Below, one piece after another: positions 1 to 8,088 of a stretch of 60,280 nucleotides of DNA. How positions within the stretch are numbered: the first letter of the stretch is position 1; each line of letters opens with the position of its first letter. The stretch spans positions 1 through 60,280 of the forward strand of contig JAFGQN010000181.1 of NCBI GenBank assembly GCA_016935665.1, read 5' to 3'. The stretch comes from Deltaproteobacteria bacterium. Lineage in GTDB: Bacteria > Myxococcota_A > Polyangia > JAAYKL01. Under the pieces are notes generated by a model. It did no database searches. It was not told the DNA's origin and saw only the letters and a program-made list of their open reading frames with translations. Made by a program: the position numbers and the translations under genes.

Positions 1-37
1 ACGAGCCGTCCTTGCTTTCAATGACGGACAAAAAAAT

Positions 38-75
38 GGGACAGGTCCCGTTTATGCTTGACGGGGACCCTGTTC
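38..75. repeat. Imperfect inverted repeat at left edge
   Basis: The arms GGGACAGGTCCCGT (38-51) and ACGGGGACCCTGTTC (61-75) pair with two bulged bases around a short loop. It lies just before a small ORF and could act as a terminator for a gene outside the window or be a dispersed palindromic element. There is no T-run after it, so the role is uncertain. Confidence 0.4.
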
Positions 76-88
76 ATGGGAGGTAACT

Positions 89-268
89 ATGAATTGGCTA
101 AATGACATGATTTTGGACATCCAGAAGAAAGTTTTTGGCGATAGACAAAATGCGGACGTCGCTTTCACCACTTGTAACAATGGTAACGAAAGGGATAGCG
201 AAGAGCGCTTACATCAATTCCAAACACGTTTACAGGACCTCGATCGCAGGATCCTCGAACTGAGATAA
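89..268 (+). CDS. Small hypothetical protein, 59 residues
   Basis: An ATG with a good ribosome binding site (GGGAGG, 5-6 bases upstream) opens a 59-residue frame ending in TAA. The protein is hydrophilic. Its C-terminal third (about residues 40-59) is rich in Glu, Arg, Gln and Leu with heptad-like spacing, so a short amphipathic helix or coiled coil is likely. There is no signal peptide or membrane segment. It lies 111 bases before a lipoprotein gene on the same strand and could share a transcript with it. I do not recognise a family. Support is the ribosome binding site and the protein-like composition only. Confidence 0.5.
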   Translation: MNWLNDMILDIQKKVFGDRQNADVAFTTCNNGNERDSEERLHQFQTRLQDLDRRILELR

Positions 269-379
269 TTTCAAAAAAATCTCCATCTCATTTTTATCTG
301 CAATTGTATTCGCCTGGACATCCTTCAATACCAACGATATATTTAGCGAGAAATAAGTAACTGATTTCAAGGAGGGTCT

Positions 380-862
380 ATGAGCGCCAGATGTTCATTT
401 GTCATAGCTATCATGCTGTGTCTTTCAGGATGCGGGGGCGCTGCTGCAGTCGGAGAGGATGTTATACAGTCCGGTAATGCAGGCAGCACGTCAATGAGTT
501 CAAAACCGGACAAGAAAGCGGAGGAAGCTGGAAAATACTGCGCCCACGAAATAGAAACAGCGAAAAATACGCCCAACGAACTGCTCAATAAAAAACAGAT
601 CGGAGGATGTCTGCTGGCACTTCGGCCACAGATACGCACTGACTGCGCCAAAAATCTTCCCCCTGGAGGAAAAAAGGAAGTCGTTTTGAAAATCATCATC
701 GGCAAGGACGGAAACGTAGTTGGTGTTTTTCCCATTGGCGACAATGCTGACAGCGCCGAGGCGACGTGCGTGGCGGGGAAAGTAAAACCTGTTTCTTTTC
801 CACAGTTTACAGCTAAAGACCAGCAGGTTGTTGAGAAATATCCTTTCTCTGTTGAGCCGTAA
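380..862 (+). CDS. Lipoprotein with AgmX/PglI (TonB-like) C-terminal domain
   Basis: The 160-residue product starts after a strong AAGGAGGG site. A short hydrophobic signal ends in the lipobox LSGC (Cys18), so it should be a lipoprotein. After a Gly/Ala/Ser-rich linker, residues about 75-160 follow the pattern of the AgmX/PglI C-terminal domain: a conserved Cys before the first strand, a strand VVLKIIIGKDGNV, a second Cys in EATCVAGKV, then a final strand KYPFSVEP. The same domain ends the FHA protein at 14038-15984, where the corresponding strand is VAIKFIISGTGAV and the second Cys is in VENCIAQAV. In Myxococcus such domains belong to envelope machines (GltG, GltJ). Here it is anchored as a lipoprotein without the usual inner-membrane helix. 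Function is inferred from the domain only. Confidence 0.7.
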   Translation: MSARCSFVIAIMLCLSGCGGAAAVGEDVIQSGNAGSTSMSSKPDKKAEEAGKYCAHEIETAKNTPNELLNKKQIGGCLLALRPQIRTDCAKNLPPGGKKEVVLKIIIGKDGNVVGVFPIGDNADSAEATCVAGKVKPVSFPQFTAKDQQVVEKYPFSVEP

Positions 863-1100
863 TAATTGACTAATGCTCGATCATTGCACCGGAAAATTTT
901 AAGGGCTTTGTCAACTATCTAACATTCAATGTACAACTAACGGTATAAAATTAACGATAATTTTAAAAAAATTACCATCCTCATACAAAAAGCAGTTATA
1001 ATAAATATTTATAAATAGAACTTATTTGTTTGTTCTATTGATTTTTATAGTTATTAAGCATTTAGTTAACTTAATTATTAGTAAACTTGAGGTTATTGGA

Positions 1101-3569
1101 ATGGGTCATTTTGCTACAGATTATCAAAGCATTATTTCAAGGCAATTATTTTTTTGTTTGACATGTGCGATGTTGCTAACATCGTGCGACAGCAAGACTG
1201 TTGTGTCCAATTCTGTTCCTGTCCCCGACGATAAAGATACTGCTGCGGAAGCTGCGGATACCGTGATGGAGGGCGATGGCATAGTCGATAACTATGATTA
1301 TACTTCGACTGATGAGGGCGCATTTACTGCGGAAGGTATATGGGAGCTGGAGCCCCAGTTCTGCTCCTCCACGCCTTTTCCCGATAATTATACATGTAGC
1401 AGTGATCCGGGTGGTTGGGCGAAAGCGCTTCAAATGGCGCTGTGGTTTTTCAATACGAACAAGTCCGGTGACGGTATAGATTGTACGGATGTCCAGTGGC
1501 GAGGTAATTCACACCTCGAAGATGAACACATCAAATTGCTTTCCAATGACGCGAATGGTGTTGACATGAGCAGTAGTTTTATCGACCAGTACCGTGCAAT
1601 ACTCGATCCCGATAATGACGGAGAACTGAACCTTGGCGGCGGTTACTATACTGCCGGGGACTATGGGAAATACGGTCTGACAATCGGTTATATGGTATCA
1701 ACAGTCGCATGGGCCATGTATGAATTTCCCAAAGCATTTTCAGAAACGGGTCTTAAGGACGCTGTATTGCTGCAGCTGAAATGGGCGGCGGACTACTTCA
1801 TGAAAAACACCTTCATTGCGGACAAATCCCTTCCGCCCAGCAATTGGCAGGTGATTGCATATGCGCATCAGGTTGGGACACCGGAATACAATTGTGCCTG
1901 GATGCCCCCGGAATTGCGGAATCCTGAAATCTGTCCACGACCTGCTTTTTTTGCGACTGCCGAAAAGCCGGCCGCAGATATTAGTGCCAATAGTGCTGCC
2001 GCACTCGCACAATTGTCACTGGTTTTTGATAGCGACGAAGAATACGCCACCAAAGCACTGAACTATGCAATTGCGCTTTATCAGTTTGCCAAACAGAATC
2101 CACAGGTCATTCAGGACAGCACCAACAAACCATACGTATCCGAATACGCCTGGGATGATCTGGCCTGGGCTGCGCTCTGGCTGCACCAGGCCACCGGGGA
2201 AAAAGCATATCTGGATGAGGCTCTGGAATGGCTATATAATCTCCCTGGTTTTAACAAGGACTGTATCACTTCCCAGATTATCTGGAATACTGAAACCAAC
2301 ACAAGCGGCTGCTCGACATGGTCCGAAGCGGGTACCCACACCTGGGATTATGTCCGGTCCGGCGTTTTTGTTCAAATGGCAATCGCCTTTCAGAATATTG
2401 CGAACGAAAATGTAGGAACAGATGACTGGGAAAAACTAAAAGCCATCGCAGAGGAATTTCGCAGGATAACACGATTCGATTCACTGGGATGGGTGGAAGC
2501 CTCCGCGACACCACAGGGCTTCAGTAAGAAAATAAACTCAGACCATGGTTCAGGCTGGTACAATTCGGCAGGCCAACTGGTTGCGCTGATATATGCGAAA
2601 AATTTTCCGAACGATGAACGTTCTCAGGATCTGATTGATTGGGCGCGATCCCAGTCGCTGTATCTTCTTGGAGACAACACCGTAAATGGAGATCCGGAAG
2701 GCAAATCATTTATGGTTGGTTTTACCGAGGAATCACCCCATTTTGCAAATCATCCACATCATGCTGCGAGTGGCGATCCAAATGTTGCTGAGGAAAATCG
2801 TCATATACTGTTTGGCGCATTGGTAAATGGTCCACTGGGAGACGACACCCACCAGGAAATATCGGGAGATTACGTTCAGAACAGTGTATCGATAGTGTAT
2901 AATGCAGCATTTGTGGGTGCACTGGCAGGTAACTACTACTTCGACGGAAACGCTCAATGCCCAGATCCGGACTTCCCTCCTCAGGAAGCCAAGGTGGATG
3001 AGTTCTACACACGGGGACAGCTGAACTATACTGGTGACTGTCGCAGTCAACTGAATATCACAATGGTTAACGAATCGATGCATCCCCCCAGATATAACGA
3101 GTATCTGACCGCTCGCTACTATATTAATGTTTCAGAGTTTGAAGACGCAGGAATCGATCCTTCCGGCATCTCGGCAGATATTTTAAGCGACAACTGGAAT
3201 GGGGAAGAACAACTGTCAACTGAAATTTTGGGCCCCTTTAAATGCGAAGACGATAAAAATGCAGATGCACGACATACCTGGTATTTTGTATTGAATTACG
3301 AAGGCCAGCATTTCTGGGGAAGTCAGGATCAGGGAAGTCAGGATCAGGATAAAGGCCCCAGAACCACACTAATCGATGTGGGCCAGGCATATGGCGAGGG
3401 TTGTATCTGGAACCCCGAAAACGACTGGAGCTTCGAAGGACTGACTCCCGTCGATAATATTAAAACGCCGCACATTACCGTGTACGGAGAAGAAGGAAAA
3501 CTGCTGTGGGGGGAAGAGCCCCCGTGTCACCCGATACAACATATCGTGAAGGATTGGTCCGTGGAGTAG
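1101..3569 (+). CDS. GH9 endoglucanase-like lipoprotein with CBM3-like C-terminus, catalytic residues altered
   Basis: The ATG at 1101 follows a GAGG site; the frame is open further upstream to 1026 but that extension looks untranslated. The signal ends at lipobox LTSC (Cys29). Residues about 90-625 follow glycoside hydrolase family 9: QWRGNS, GGGYYTAGDYGKYG, an HPHH motif near residue 552, ENRHILFGALVNGP, and YNAAFVGALAGNYY. Residues about 645-800 resemble a family 3c carbohydrate-binding module (TARYYINVSEFEDAG, NDWSFEGL), the usual partner in theme-B endoglucanases. Two key positions are changed: DAGD is TAGD (Thr184, Asp187 kept), and the catalytic-acid Glu of the NEVA motif is Ser595 (NSVS). 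It may bind glucan without cutting it, or use different chemistry. It is monocistronic with an AT-rich upstream region. Confidence 0.8.
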   Translation: MGHFATDYQSIISRQLFFCLTCAMLLTSCDSKTVVSNSVPVPDDKDTAAEAADTVMEGDGIVDNYDYTSTDEGAFTAEGIWELEPQFCSSTPFPDNYTCSSDPGGWAKALQMALWFFNTNKSGDGIDCTDVQWRGNSHLEDEHIKLLSNDANGVDMSSSFIDQYRAILDPDNDGELNLGGGYYTAGDYGKYGLTIGYMVSTVAWAMYEFPKAFSETGLKDAVLLQLKWAADYFMKNTFIADKSLPPSNWQVIAYAHQVGTPEYNCAWMPPELRNPEICPRPAFFATAEKPAADISANSAAALAQLSLVFDSDEEYATKALNYAIALYQFAKQNPQVIQDSTNKPYVSEYAWDDLAWAALWLHQATGEKAYLDEALEWLYNLPGFNKDCITSQIIWNTETNTSGCSTWSEAGTHTWDYVRSGVFVQMAIAFQNIANENVGTDDWEKLKAIAEEFRRITRFDSLGWVEASATPQGFSKKINSDHGSGWYNSAGQLVALIYAKNFPNDERSQDLIDWARSQSLYLLGDNTVNGDPEGKSFMVGFTEESPHFANHPHHAASGDPNVAEENRHILFGALVNGPLGDDTHQEISGDYVQNSVSIVYNAAFVGALAGNYYFDGNAQCPDPDFPPQEAKVDEFYTRGQLNYTGDCRSQLNITMVNESMHPPRYNEYLTARYYINVSEFEDAGIDPSGISADILSDNWNGEEQLSTEILGPFKCEDDKNADARHTWYFVLNYEGQHFWGSQDQGSQDQDKGPRTTLIDVGQAYGEGCIWNPENDWSFEGLTPVDNIKTPHITVYGEEGKLLWGEEPPCHPIQHIVKDWSVE
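3317..3346 (+). repeat. 15-bp tandem duplication in the GH9-like gene
   Basis: The unit GGGAAGTCAGGATCA occurs twice back to back, adding a second GSQDQ to a loop of the CBM3-like domain. It is in frame and looks recent because the two copies are identical. Confidence 0.9.
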
Positions 3570-3673
3570 TCATCCCATCTTTGTTCCTGTCTATCTTCAG
3601 GGCAGCAAATCGCATATAATTTGAAATCGTATTCAACTATCAGGTAAACGCCTGTGGACGGTTCTGAAACATA

Positions 3674-4150
3674 ATGGGGTCTGAGAAATTAAATATGGAA
3701 AACACATTATCACATCTGAAGCACATCGACTCCGATAAAGGCAATATTATTAAAGGTCTTCAACTCATTCAGAAAAACGAAGGCTATTTGTCAGACCGGG
3801 CTTTGGAAATCTGCAGTCACTATTTCTCAGTTCCGCTGGTTGAAATACAGGGAATAGTCACCTTCTATTCACAGTTTAAAAGGACAAAGCCTGGAAAGTA
3901 TCAAATCAGCATATGCGATGGCACTGCCTGTCACCTTAAGGGGGCAACACTAATACTCGACTGGATAGCAACCGAGTTGAACATAGGTGCCGGCGAAACA
4001 GACTCAACTGGGCTTTTTTCTTTGGAGACTGTTGCGTGTCTTGGATGTTGTTCGCTGGCGCCAGTAATGTCCGTGAACGGGGACATTTTTGGCAACCTCA
4101 GTAGAAAAGGCGTCCTGCAGATACTAAAAAGGTACAAAAGGCAGGGATAA
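3674..4150 (+). CDS. NuoE-like thioredoxin-fold [2Fe-2S] subunit (StnA/HydC type)
   Basis: The 158-residue protein has the NuoE fold: an N-terminal helical part (residues 10-65, with VEIQGIVTFYSQF) and a thioredoxin-like [2Fe-2S] domain whose ligands are visible as Cys81, Cys86, Cys122 and Cys126. It would pass electrons to or from the flavoprotein encoded 3 bases downstream. NuoE-like subunits occur in complex I, NAD-dependent hydrogenases and formate dehydrogenases, and in the StnABC transhydrogenase. Absence of hydrogenase or formate dehydrogenase catalytic genes nearby favours the last. The start is uncertain: the ATG at 3692 (six residues later) is equally plausible and neither has a clear ribosome binding site. 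Confidence 0.85.
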   Translation: MGSEKLNMENTLSHLKHIDSDKGNIIKGLQLIQKNEGYLSDRALEICSHYFSVPLVEIQGIVTFYSQFKRTKPGKYQISICDGTACHLKGATLILDWIATELNIGAGETDSTGLFSLETVACLGCCSLAPVMSVNGDIFGNLSRKGVLQILKRYKRQG

Positions 4151-4153
4151 TAA

Positions 4154-5896
4154 ATGCACATAAGCGAAATCCGCGTAGGCGTCAGCTCTTGTGGGCTGGC
4201 TGCCGGCGCAAATAAAGTATTAAAACAGCTTCAGGAGCGCACAGATATTCCGGTGGTGGGAGTCGGCTGCATTGGGCACTGCTATGCGGAACCACTGGTT
4301 GAAATCGTGACAGACGATTTTTCGGTACTTTATGGAAACGTTGAAGCAAACGAAACCGATCTCAGCGAAATTCTCGCCGGTAACGATTACAAGCGACTTA
4401 TACTCCGGCCCGAACGCACTCAACGAGAAAACCTTCGGTTAACCAGCATTATCGGTAAATTTGAACCAATCGATTTAAGTGCGTATATCTCATACGGTGG
4501 TTTTAAGGGCCTCAAAAAGGCTCTCCACATGGCTCCCGAATATCTGGTGCAGGAAATAACTCAGTCGCAGCTTCGTGGGCGCGGCGGTGGAGGATTCCCA
4601 ACCGGGGTCAAATGGTCTTTGCTTGCCCAAAAAGATTCCACCGACAAAGTGATCATATGCAACGCGGACGAGGGAGATCCCGGGGCGTTCATGGATCGGT
4701 CATTGATGGAGTCCCTGCCATATCAGATACTCGAAGGAATGCTCATTGCCGCTTATGCCACCGGTGCGACACAGCTTTATATTTACTGCCGAGCAGAGTA
4801 CCCATTGGCAATTCGTAATCTTGGCAGTGCCATTAATGCCATTAAGTCCAACGGACTTAACTATATCCAGGGCAATGCACTCGATATACAAATCAAAGAG
4901 GGCGCTGGTGCATTTGTGTGTGGAGAGGAAACCGCCCTTATTCATTCTCTTGAGGGAAAACGCGGCATGCCCAGGTTCCGGCCACCTTATCCCACTGATA
5001 GCGGATATAATGGTCTTCCAAGTATGATTTCCAATGTGGAGACATTTGCCAACGTGCCTGTCATTGTCAGAGACGGTGCCGAAAAATTTGCAGCTATTGG
5101 AACAGAGGGCGGCCGGGGTACAAAGTTGTTTGCTCTGGCCGGGGATGTCAAATATCCCGGTCTGGTGGAAGTCCCTATGGGAATCACCCTTGGAGAAATT
5201 ATCTACAACATTGGCGGCGCCGAGCCCGGTACAATAAAAGCCGTACAGACCGGTGGGCCATCCGGAGGCTGCATTCCCGCTGAACTCTTTGACACCCCCG
5301 TCGATTACGATTCACTAAGGTCCCTTGGTGCAATTATGGGCTCTGGCGGACTCATTGTTATTGGCAACAACAGATGCATGGTGGAAACGGCACGTTATTT
5401 TTTGGACTTCACCCACAAAGAGTCTTGCGGCAAGTGCACTTTCTGCAGAGTTGGTTCCAAGAGAATGTTCGAGGTACTGGAACGGATTACCGGTGGTACC
5501 GGTATGCCCGAAGATATCACTTTTCTTGAAAATATGGGACAAAAAGTTCGCGCTGGGTCTCTTTGCGGTTTAGGCAGTACAGCCCCCAATCCGGTACTTG
5601 CGACGTTGCGGTTTTTCCGTTCGGAATTTGAAGCCCATGTGCTCCAGCGGCAATGTCCAGCCATGCAGTGTGCATCTTTATCAGACGTTGTCCTTCATCA
5701 CGAGGCCTGTACAGAGTGTGGACGATGTATGAAGATTTGCCCGGTCAATGCGGTTACTTCGGATTGGACCATCGACAACAGCGTGTGCACCCGTTGCAAC
5801 AGCTGTGTGGAGGCATGTCCCCAACATACGATTTCCCGCGCGCCAGGGGGCAGCGGCTACCGGAGTGGAAGCTCCACGAACAAAGAGGCGATATGA
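4154..5896 (+). CDS. NuoF-like FMN/NADH flavoprotein with C-terminal ferredoxin (StnB/HydB type)
   Basis: This 580-residue subunit holds, in order, a thioredoxin-like N-terminus (SSCGLAAGA, then GCIGHC), the FMN/NADH domain with RGRGGGGFPTGVKW near residue 140, the N3-type [4Fe-4S] site (ESCGKCTFC near 423 and LCGLG near 470), and a 2x[4Fe-4S] ferredoxin tail (residues 517-560, CTECGRCMKICP and CTRCNSCVEACP). It would exchange electrons with NAD(H) at FMN and pass them through the clusters. It starts 3 bases after the NuoE-like gene and overlaps the next gene by 4 bases (ATGA), so the three are co-translated. The tail ferredoxin is typical of bifurcating enzymes rather than of respiratory complex I. 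Confidence 0.9.
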   Translation: MHISEIRVGVSSCGLAAGANKVLKQLQERTDIPVVGVGCIGHCYAEPLVEIVTDDFSVLYGNVEANETDLSEILAGNDYKRLILRPERTQRENLRLTSIIGKFEPIDLSAYISYGGFKGLKKALHMAPEYLVQEITQSQLRGRGGGGFPTGVKWSLLAQKDSTDKVIICNADEGDPGAFMDRSLMESLPYQILEGMLIAAYATGATQLYIYCRAEYPLAIRNLGSAINAIKSNGLNYIQGNALDIQIKEGAGAFVCGEETALIHSLEGKRGMPRFRPPYPTDSGYNGLPSMISNVETFANVPVIVRDGAEKFAAIGTEGGRGTKLFALAGDVKYPGLVEVPMGITLGEIIYNIGGAEPGTIKAVQTGGPSGGCIPAELFDTPVDYDSLRSLGAIMGSGGLIVIGNNRCMVETARYFLDFTHKESCGKCTFCRVGSKRMFEVLERITGGTGMPEDITFLENMGQKVRAGSLCGLGSTAPNPVLATLRFFRSEFEAHVLQRQCPAMQCASLSDVVLHHEACTECGRCMKICPVNAVTSDWTIDNSVCTRCNSCVEACPQHTISRAPGGSGYRSGSSTNKEAI

Positions 5897-7929
5897 ACAG
5901 CTCACCTGTCACTTTTTTCATTGATGGCGAGGAGATGTCTGCGGTCCCCGGGCAGTCGATCCTTGACGTGGCCCTTGAAAAAGGAATATCCATACCGACC
6001 CTTTGCCATCACCATACCATCAGTAAAACCACCTCGTGCTTCGTATGCGTGGTAAAACATACACAAACCGGGCGATACTTGCCCTCATGCGCAGCTGCAC
6101 CACAAGAAGGTCAGAATTACGAATCCAATTCCCCCGACGTCTTTGAAATGCGCCAAACCGCATTAAACCTTCTACTCAGTGAGCATACCGGCGACTGCGA
6201 AGCACCATGTAATCTATCCTGTCCCGCCCATGCCAGGGTTGAAGAGTACGTTCGGGAAGGGCGAAAAGGAAATTTTCTCGATACGTTGAAGATTTTAAAA
6301 CAGCGCATTCCACTGCCAATCTCCATTGGTCGGGTATGTCCTCGTTTCTGTGAAAAAGACTGTCGTAGAAATATCATGGATTCACCTGTGGCAATCAATG
6401 ATTTCAAACGATTGGCTGCGGATTTGTTTTACGAATCCTATCTGGAAGAATGTCCGCCGCCCGGGGGTCGAAAAGTCGCAATAGTGGGTGCTGGTCCTGC
6501 CGGGCTCTCCATCGCATATTATCTAAGATTGGCGGGTGTCCGATCCGATTTATATGAAGCCATGCCAAAACCAGGCGGGATGTTGCGCTATGGCATTCCG
6601 GAATACAGATTGCCCAAGTCCATGCTCGACAAGGAACTGGCTCACTTTGGCAAGCTCGGTGGTATCCACATTAAATGCGACAAGACCCTCGGTAAGGATT
6701 TTCAAATATCAGATCTCCAGCACAGCTACGATGCTATCGCTATAACTGTCGGATGCTGGAAGGCAACTCCCATCCGCTGTGAAGGACAAACTCTTGCGAC
6801 AGACGGCATTAGCTGGTTGAGGCAGTTGGCTCAAAACAATTGGTCCGGCGACAACCCCAGACGAACAATCGTTATTGGTGGTGGCAACACCGCCATGGAT
6901 TGTGTGCGCTCCGCTATTCGATTAGGCAGTGAGGATGTACGCTGTCTGTACAGACGGTCTGAACAGCAGATGCCGGCTGAACACCTTGAAGTGATTGAAG
7001 CGCGCGAAGAGGGCGTCAAATTTGAATTTCTCGTCGCCCCAGTCAAAATCGAGAATCGCGCCAGCAATTTGTTGCTCACTTGTCTACGCATGGAACTTGG
7101 CGAGGCGGACGCGTCTGGACGACGCCGACCTGTCCCCATTGAGGGAACAGAGTTTCACATTGAAGCGGACACAATAATCGCCGCAATCGGACAAACACCT
7201 GATGTGCCTTCACGCATCGATACCACCAAATGGGGTGGCGTTTTTGCCAGCGAAACCGATTCGCGCAACAGGGAAAACATCTATGCAGCGGGGGATTGTG
7301 TAACCGGTGCGGCGACAGTGGTCGAAGCCGTTGCCGGTGGCCGTAAAGTGGCAATGGCAATTCTTGATCGATTTAACGGGCGTCCACACACTGAACCGCC
7401 AACAATTAACGTATCCAGGGGTCACTGGCGATCCATGGCAACAAAAGATATCGTTTTTCTAAAAGAAGTACCTGCCTCAAAAAGACTTGAACTCTCGCAT
7501 ATTTCTTTGCAGGAGAGACAAAACACATTCAATGAAGTAAGCCGCACCGCAAGCATTGATATTCTTCAAAAAGAAGGCGAACGATGCCTTGAATGTTCCT
7601 GCACTGCCAAAGAATACTGCACGCTAAAAAAACATTCCGAACAATATGGCGCGTCTCCCGATGCGATTTCCGGTGAAAAACTCATCACTGATTACGACAC
7701 AAGGCACCCGTCAATCATACACGACAGGAACAAATGTATAAAATGTGGTATCTGCGTTAAAGTGTGTTCTGAAGTAATCAACAAAAACTTACTGGGATAC
7801 AAAAATCGCGGTTACACAACAGAGGTCGTCACCGCGTTCGAACGCCCCCTCCCCGATGCATGCGGTGATTGTTTTGAATGCGTCAACGCTTGCCCTGTCG
7901 GTGCTCTCGATAAGCGATTAAAAAGTTAA
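5893..7929 (+). CDS. Ferredoxin-GltD-like-ferredoxin fusion (StnC/NfnB-like) oxidoreductase
   Basis: The ATG at 5893 overlaps the upstream stop (ATGA); the frame is open further upstream, but that part is out-of-frame sequence of the previous gene. The 678 residues carry a NuoG-like [2Fe-2S] ferredoxin (residues 5-75), the Cys-rich [4Fe-4S] N-terminus of glutamate synthase small subunits (DCEAPCNLSCP, about 98-150), an FAD site VAIVGAGPAGLS near 195, an NAD(P) site VIGGGNTAMD near 325, the closing FAD motif AAGDCVTGAATVVEA, an extra Cys patch (CLECSC), and a C-terminal 2x[4Fe-4S] domain (CIKCGICVKVC, CGDCFECVNACP). The GltD-like core is the NfnB-type bifurcating flavin module. Together with its two upstream partners this matches the subunit plan of the Sporomusa StnABC ferredoxin/NADH:NADP transhydrogenase, as I recall it. 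Confidence 0.85.
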   Translation: MNSSPVTFFIDGEEMSAVPGQSILDVALEKGISIPTLCHHHTISKTTSCFVCVVKHTQTGRYLPSCAAAPQEGQNYESNSPDVFEMRQTALNLLLSEHTGDCEAPCNLSCPAHARVEEYVREGRKGNFLDTLKILKQRIPLPISIGRVCPRFCEKDCRRNIMDSPVAINDFKRLAADLFYESYLEECPPPGGRKVAIVGAGPAGLSIAYYLRLAGVRSDLYEAMPKPGGMLRYGIPEYRLPKSMLDKELAHFGKLGGIHIKCDKTLGKDFQISDLQHSYDAIAITVGCWKATPIRCEGQTLATDGISWLRQLAQNNWSGDNPRRTIVIGGGNTAMDCVRSAIRLGSEDVRCLYRRSEQQMPAEHLEVIEAREEGVKFEFLVAPVKIENRASNLLLTCLRMELGEADASGRRRPVPIEGTEFHIEADTIIAAIGQTPDVPSRIDTTKWGGVFASETDSRNRENIYAAGDCVTGAATVVEAVAGGRKVAMAILDRFNGRPHTEPPTINVSRGHWRSMATKDIVFLKEVPASKRLELSHISLQERQNTFNEVSRTASIDILQKEGERCLECSCTAKEYCTLKKHSEQYGASPDAISGEKLITDYDTRHPSIIHDRNKCIKCGICVKVCSEVINKNLLGYKNRGYTTEVVTAFERPLPDACGDCFECVNACPVGALDKRLKS

Positions 7930-8088
7930 ACACAACATCCGAAAAAAAATAAACAAAAAAGCAGAAAAAATATGGTGACCGAACCGATGTTGAGCTGACT
8001 CCATCGAATCGAGTTGATTAACAAATTGTTCGATTGAACGACGTGCGCTGGAAGGAGTATATGAAGATTGAGTGGCACACGTGTGACG

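Noticed and set aside
2-61. Open reading of about 19 codons at the left edge ending in TGA at 59-61
   Set aside because: It could be the tail of a gene outside the window, but it runs through the inverted repeat and is too short to support.
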